DNA from: Nitrospirota bacterium
Lineage (GTDB): Bacteria; NPL-UPA2; JAGMAN01
NCBI GenBank assembly: GCA_030605915.1
Contig: JAUWHM010000089.1
Location: forward strand, 1 to 7,327
Reading direction: 5' to 3'
DNA length: 7,327 nucleotides
The notes beneath the pieces were generated by a model that saw nothing but the letters and a program-made list of their open reading frames with translations, was not told the origin of the DNA and searched no databases. A program made the position numbers and the translations under genes. Of the stretch, positions 4,724-7,327 are shown in pieces; the first letter of the stretch is position 1; every line of letters begins with the position of its first letter.

Positions 4724-6301
4724 TCAGTTACCCTTAAAGTAAATATTTAGCGCGAACTCTACCACCTTCCCATCGGAGCTGGCCCGGGCCCGACCCAGAG
4801 AAACCGTCTCAAAGTGAGGAGACTTTTCCAGTTCCTGCCTCACTAAATTGACAGCCTGGAAAGAAGCAACTTTGCCCTCTATTTTGACTGCATCCCTGGT
4901 TAGTCTGAGATTAGAGAGCTGCACCTCTCCCTCTTCGGGAATTATTAGGTAAAGCTCTCGCATTATCTCTAAGGGGGAAAGCCTCTGCGGAGTTAGCTCC
5001 TTGACGACCTGCCACCCTTTCTTCTCTTCCTCCAATTTCCTCTTCGCGAGCTCTAACTCCATCCCTCTGAGGACCCTGCCCCGGGGAAAGACCTCCTTGA
5101 ATACTGCACTTATCTCCCCATTGAGAGCCTGATACTTTTTCTCCTTCAAATGTAAATTCATAAGAAGACTGAATATGCCAAGGCAAACTATTCCTCCAGT
5201 CAGGATGGCTGGTAGGATCAGGTTCCTCTTCAGCTTTGCCCAGTCAAGCCGGAGAGCGAACTCCTCTTTCCTGAAATCGAAGTTGAGTTTTCCCTGACCC
5301 ACCCTACCCAGAGCTAACCCCATTCCCACCCAGATAAGGGGAATAGAGGCAGAATTTAGACGGTGCTGAACACCCTCAGGTAAATGATAAAGCGATACCT
5401 CAATGCTCAATTCATGAGAAAGGTGTTCAGTCAGACCGGGAAGCTGACTGCCTCCGCCGCTCAAGATTATCTCTTCCACCCCCTTCCCTGAATGAGCCTG
5501 GAAAGAGATGAAGGTGCGCTCGAGCTCCTTGAGAAGGGGTTTTAAAGCTCGCTTAATGACCTCTCCTGGCTCATTCTCACCTGAAGCAGTTAGCCCCCTC
5601 TCCTTCTTCAGCTCCTCTGCTTCTTCAAAAGATATCCCCTGCTCCTCGGCCAGGCTCCGGGTGATGTTCCTACCACCTTGAGCAATAGCCCGCGTAAACG
5701 AAAGAGTTCCATCAGATACTACGGCCATAGTCGTCTTCTCAGCTCCCATATCAATGATAGCTACCGGCCCGGTCCCCTCCTCTACTGCCCCAAGGAAGTA
5801 AGTATTAAAGATAGCTGAGACATCTAATCCGGTAACCACTGGTTCCACTGCGGCAAGCCGCAGGGTCTCTAAATGCTCCCTGATTTTCTTCTTATCAACC
5901 GCTACCAGAAGAACTTCCCTTTCTCTCCCTTTCTCTTCACCAGTTATGTGGAAGTCAATGACTGCATCCTCCACTGGAAAGGGAAGGTAGGATTCAGCTT
6001 CAAACTTTATCGTCTTTTCTATCTTCTCTGCCTCCTTGAAAGGAAAAGTAATATTTCTAACCACCACTGAGCTTAAAGGTAGGGCAGAAATAATCCTCTC
6101 CCCTTTAATTTTCTTCTCCTCAAAAAGCTCCTTGATCGTCCGGGAGGTAGCTTCCTTCGCTTCTTCCCCTTCCCTGCGCTCTATCTCCCTGCAGGAGAAA
6201 TCAATTAGGCGCAGACCTCGCCGGCTGGAAGTGAGCTCCACCACTTTAACCGTAGCTGCGCCTATATCCAGCCCAATAGCCTTTCTCTCTAAGATAGCCA
6301 T
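4724..6301 (-). CDS. gspL: GspL-type protein with PilM-like actin-fold domain
   Basis: This 525-residue protein joins a full PilM-like cytoplasmic domain to a membrane helix and periplasmic domain, the GspL layout (equivalent to a PilM-PilN fusion). Actin/FtsA-fold nucleotide motifs are visible: IGLDIGAATVKVVEL at 9-23 (phosphate 1), AIIDMGAEKTT at 181-191 (phosphate 2), and ILSGGGSQLPGL at 279-290 (adenosine site). The PilM signature EAESYLPFP is at 101-109. The segment LNFDFRKEEFA at 339-349, where GspL proteins usually have an N-L-R/L-x-G-E-F-like stretch, precedes the membrane helix at about 360-382. Next come a coiled coil (about 384-432) and an alpha/beta periplasmic domain ending near 523. 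GspL ties the GspE ATPase to the inner-membrane platform with GspM. ATG at 6301 follows the gspK stop by 3 bases; GGAGGG lies 11 bases upstream. Whether this serves secretion or a pilus cannot be settled without gspD/gspE, but gspK next door favours type II secretion. Confidence 0.88.
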   Translation of the reverse strand: MAILERKAIGLDIGAATVKVVELTSSRRGLRLIDFSCREIERREGEEAKEATSRTIKELFEEKKIKGERIISALPLSSVVVRNITFPFKEAEKIEKTIKFEAESYLPFPVEDAVIDFHITGEEKGREREVLLVAVDKKKIREHLETLRLAAVEPVVTGLDVSAIFNTYFLGAVEEGTGPVAIIDMGAEKTTMAVVSDGTLSFTRAIAQGGRNITRSLAEEQGISFEEAEELKKERGLTASGENEPGEVIKRALKPLLKELERTFISFQAHSGKGVEEIILSGGGSQLPGLTEHLSHELSIEVSLYHLPEGVQHRLNSASIPLIWVGMGLALGRVGQGKLNFDFRKEEFALRLDWAKLKRNLILPAILTGGIVCLGIFSLLMNLHLKEKKYQALNGEISAVFKEVFPRGRVLRGMELELAKRKLEEEKKGWQVVKELTPQRLSPLEIMRELYLIIPEEGEVQLSNLRLTRDAVKIEGKVASFQAVNLVRQELEKSPHFETVSLGRARASSDGKVVEFALNIYFKGN

Positions 6302-6304
6302 CAG

Positions 6305-7327
6305 CTACTGCACCCTCCAGTAGATTATCTCAAGACCCTCAGCCTTATTCTGAACTACCGCCATTATCAACTTAACTGCCTCCCCTACTCTACCTTCCGC
6401 TTCCACTGAGAAGAACTTGCTCTCACTGGTGGTAATCAGCCTTCCCACTCTCTTAAATATCTCATCGGTCATTCCCTCTACATTCTTAATATGTTCTGTC
6501 TTCTCAAACTCTGTTTCCTCACGATAATCAATGATGCTCTGCGCTAACATTTCATCAATCTCCCCATCCAGAGTCTGGAGCACCACTAAACTAGCCGTAT
6601 TGATATTTATCTTCCCATCACCATATATAGTGACATACTCACTCAAGCCTTCCGTAGCTTCTCTCTCCCCATCAGCCTTACATCCATAAAAAACTTCTTC
6701 ATCAATTCCTCTTATCAGAAGTAGTTCCTGAAGCGTATCAAAGCCTGCATTCTTGGCTTGATACGGTAAAACACGGTGAAGCAGTGCCGTTTCACAGGCA
6801 GTACTGCCTTGGCTGTAAGGATGTTCTAAACTCTCATAATATTCACTCTCTGCCCCTTCATTCTCCCCGGTTAAAACGAACTGAAAGACCTCAACCTCAT
6901 CGTCCGCATCCACCCAGTCAACCATGGCCGGCACTATCCCATAGCTAAGGAGCGGACGCTCATACTGCTCATTCAGTATATCACAGAGTTCAAGCACTGC
7001 CTCCACGCGCTTACGGTCAAGCTTACCATCTTTTTTAAGATAGTTCACATTTATTTTGGTCCCCTCATCACTCATCTGGAAAGACACCTCACCTTGCCCT
7101 AAGGGCACAGTCACCGCAGAGCCTGCTAAATCTTTTATCTTTTCTTCATACTGCGGGTCATCCTTCTTCTCAATTAAGAAAAGGGCAAAATTTATTCCCG
7201 ATTTGGCTAAGTAAAGAGCCTTGAGACCATCAGCATAATTTCCAGCCATACTGGCCTCCACCCGCATCAGGTAGTTGAACTCAAGAACGAGAACGCTCAA
7301 GAGAGCAATCACTAAAAGAGTAAGGAT
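6305..7327 (-). CDS. gspK: GspK minor pseudopilin, 5' end beyond right edge
   Basis: The frame stays open to the right edge, so the true start is beyond it; a GTG at 7312 is not the start, because the hydrophobic pseudopilin helix (ILTLLVIALLSVLVLEF) continues through it to the edge. The missing part should be a short basic leader with a prepilin-peptidase site. GspK is the tip-complex pseudopilin that caps the type II pseudopilus together with GspI and GspJ. Family landmarks, numbered from the GTG, are the ALYLAKSGINFAL helix at about 32-44, VDWVDADDE at 131-139, GAESEYYESL at 153-162, LLLIRGI at 197-203, and INTASLVVLQTL at 237-248. The family's (P)PY-x-x-K-N-x-P/G-F stretch is interrupted: HPY is followed by 18 extra residues (SQGSTACETALLHRVLPY) before QAKNAGFDT. 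The gene is read directly into gspL, 3 bases apart. Family identity is well supported. Confidence 0.9.
   Translation of the reverse strand: MLTLLVIALLSVLVLEFNYLMRVEASMAGNYADGLKALYLAKSGINFALFLIEKKDDPQYEEKIKDLAGSAVTVPLGQGEVSFQMSDEGTKINVNYLKKDGKLDRKRVEAVLELCDILNEQYERPLLSYGIVPAMVDWVDADDEVEVFQFVLTGENEGAESEYYESLEHPYSQGSTACETALLHRVLPYQAKNAGFDTLQELLLIRGIDEEVFYGCKADGEREATEGLSEYVTIYGDGKININTASLVVLQTLDGEIDEMLAQSIIDYREETEFEKTEHIKNVEGMTDEIFKRVGRLITTSESKFFSVEAEGRVGEAVKLIMAVVQNKAEGLEIIYWRVQ
6761..6814 (-). repeat. Apparent 54-bp palindrome-rich in-frame insertion in gspK
   Basis: These 18 codons separate two halves of a motif that is normally continuous in GspK proteins (HPY, then QAKNAGFDT). The segment is dense in symmetry. 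It holds a perfect 14-bp palindrome AGGCAGTACTGCCT (6796-6809), inverted arms GTGAA / TTCAC (6776-6780, 6791-6795), and at its edge an inverted repeat GTATCAAAGCC / GGCTTGATAC (6735-6745, 6755-6764) that extends into native coding sequence. The 7-mer CTTGGCT is repeated directly at 6752-6758 and 6808-6814. The absence of this segment in relatives is from my memory of the family. Its origin as a small mobile palindromic element is inferred. Confidence 0.45.

Noticed and set aside
4911..5186. Minus-strand open frame of 91 codons inside gspL
   Set aside because: It is an alternate frame through the GspL membrane and coiled-coil region; its Gly/Arg/Glu-rich composition is typical of a shifted frame.

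Overview
All genes in this window lie on the minus strand. The window suggests an uncultured diderm bacterium. It carries adjacent gspK, gspL and gspM genes of a type II secretion (or closely related type IV pilus-like) inner-membrane platform. Three products have a signal peptide or N-terminal membrane anchor for export to a periplasm. Protein sequences are rich in Lys/Glu/Arg/Leu. A candidate phylum of the Omnitrophota or Aerophobota kind would fit, but this is an impression from protein style and repeat content; no rRNA or other taxonomic marker is present.

Right part, read right to left (minus-strand 5' to 3'). gspK enters from beyond the right edge (7327-6305). It is followed 3 bases later by gspL (6301-4724), and 1 base later by gspM (4722-4204). 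The three are tightly packed and clearly one transcript. GspK caps the pseudopilus tip. GspL (PilM-type actin-like cytoplasmic domain, one membrane helix, periplasmic domain) and GspM (short tail, membrane helix, coiled coil, small periplasmic domain) form the inner-membrane assembly platform. gspK contains an apparent 54-bp in-frame, palindrome-rich insertion.

Middle part. A strong sigma-70-type promoter (TTGACA, 17 bp, TAAACT) with an A/T-rich upstream element follows gspM. Its roughly 190-base leader carries a short reading frame whose 3' end is clearly homologous, at the DNA level, to the 3' end of the exonuclease gene 1.7 kb away. This frame ends in a TGATG overlap with a gene for an exported protein (3929-3312). 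That protein looks like a transglutaminase-like domain whose Cys, His and Asp catalytic positions are all replaced. Next comes a second promoter, almost identical in its key elements, driving a standalone Pol I-type 5'-3' exonuclease (3110-2187).

Left part. The tail of the exonuclease gene is made of an interspersed-repeat-like sequence (CACAGATTT / CGCAGAT motifs). After 26 bases comes an exported protein of at least 720 residues, built almost entirely of TPR repeats, whose 3' end lies beyond the left edge (2160-1).

The main points of interest are: (1) the decayed exonuclease copy plus twin promoters, suggesting an old tandem duplication; (2) the repeat-derived C-terminus of the surviving exonuclease; (3) the apparently dead transglutaminase-like secreted protein; (4) the palindromic insertion inside gspK. 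No RNA gene, CRISPR array, transposase or convincing intrinsic terminator was seen.
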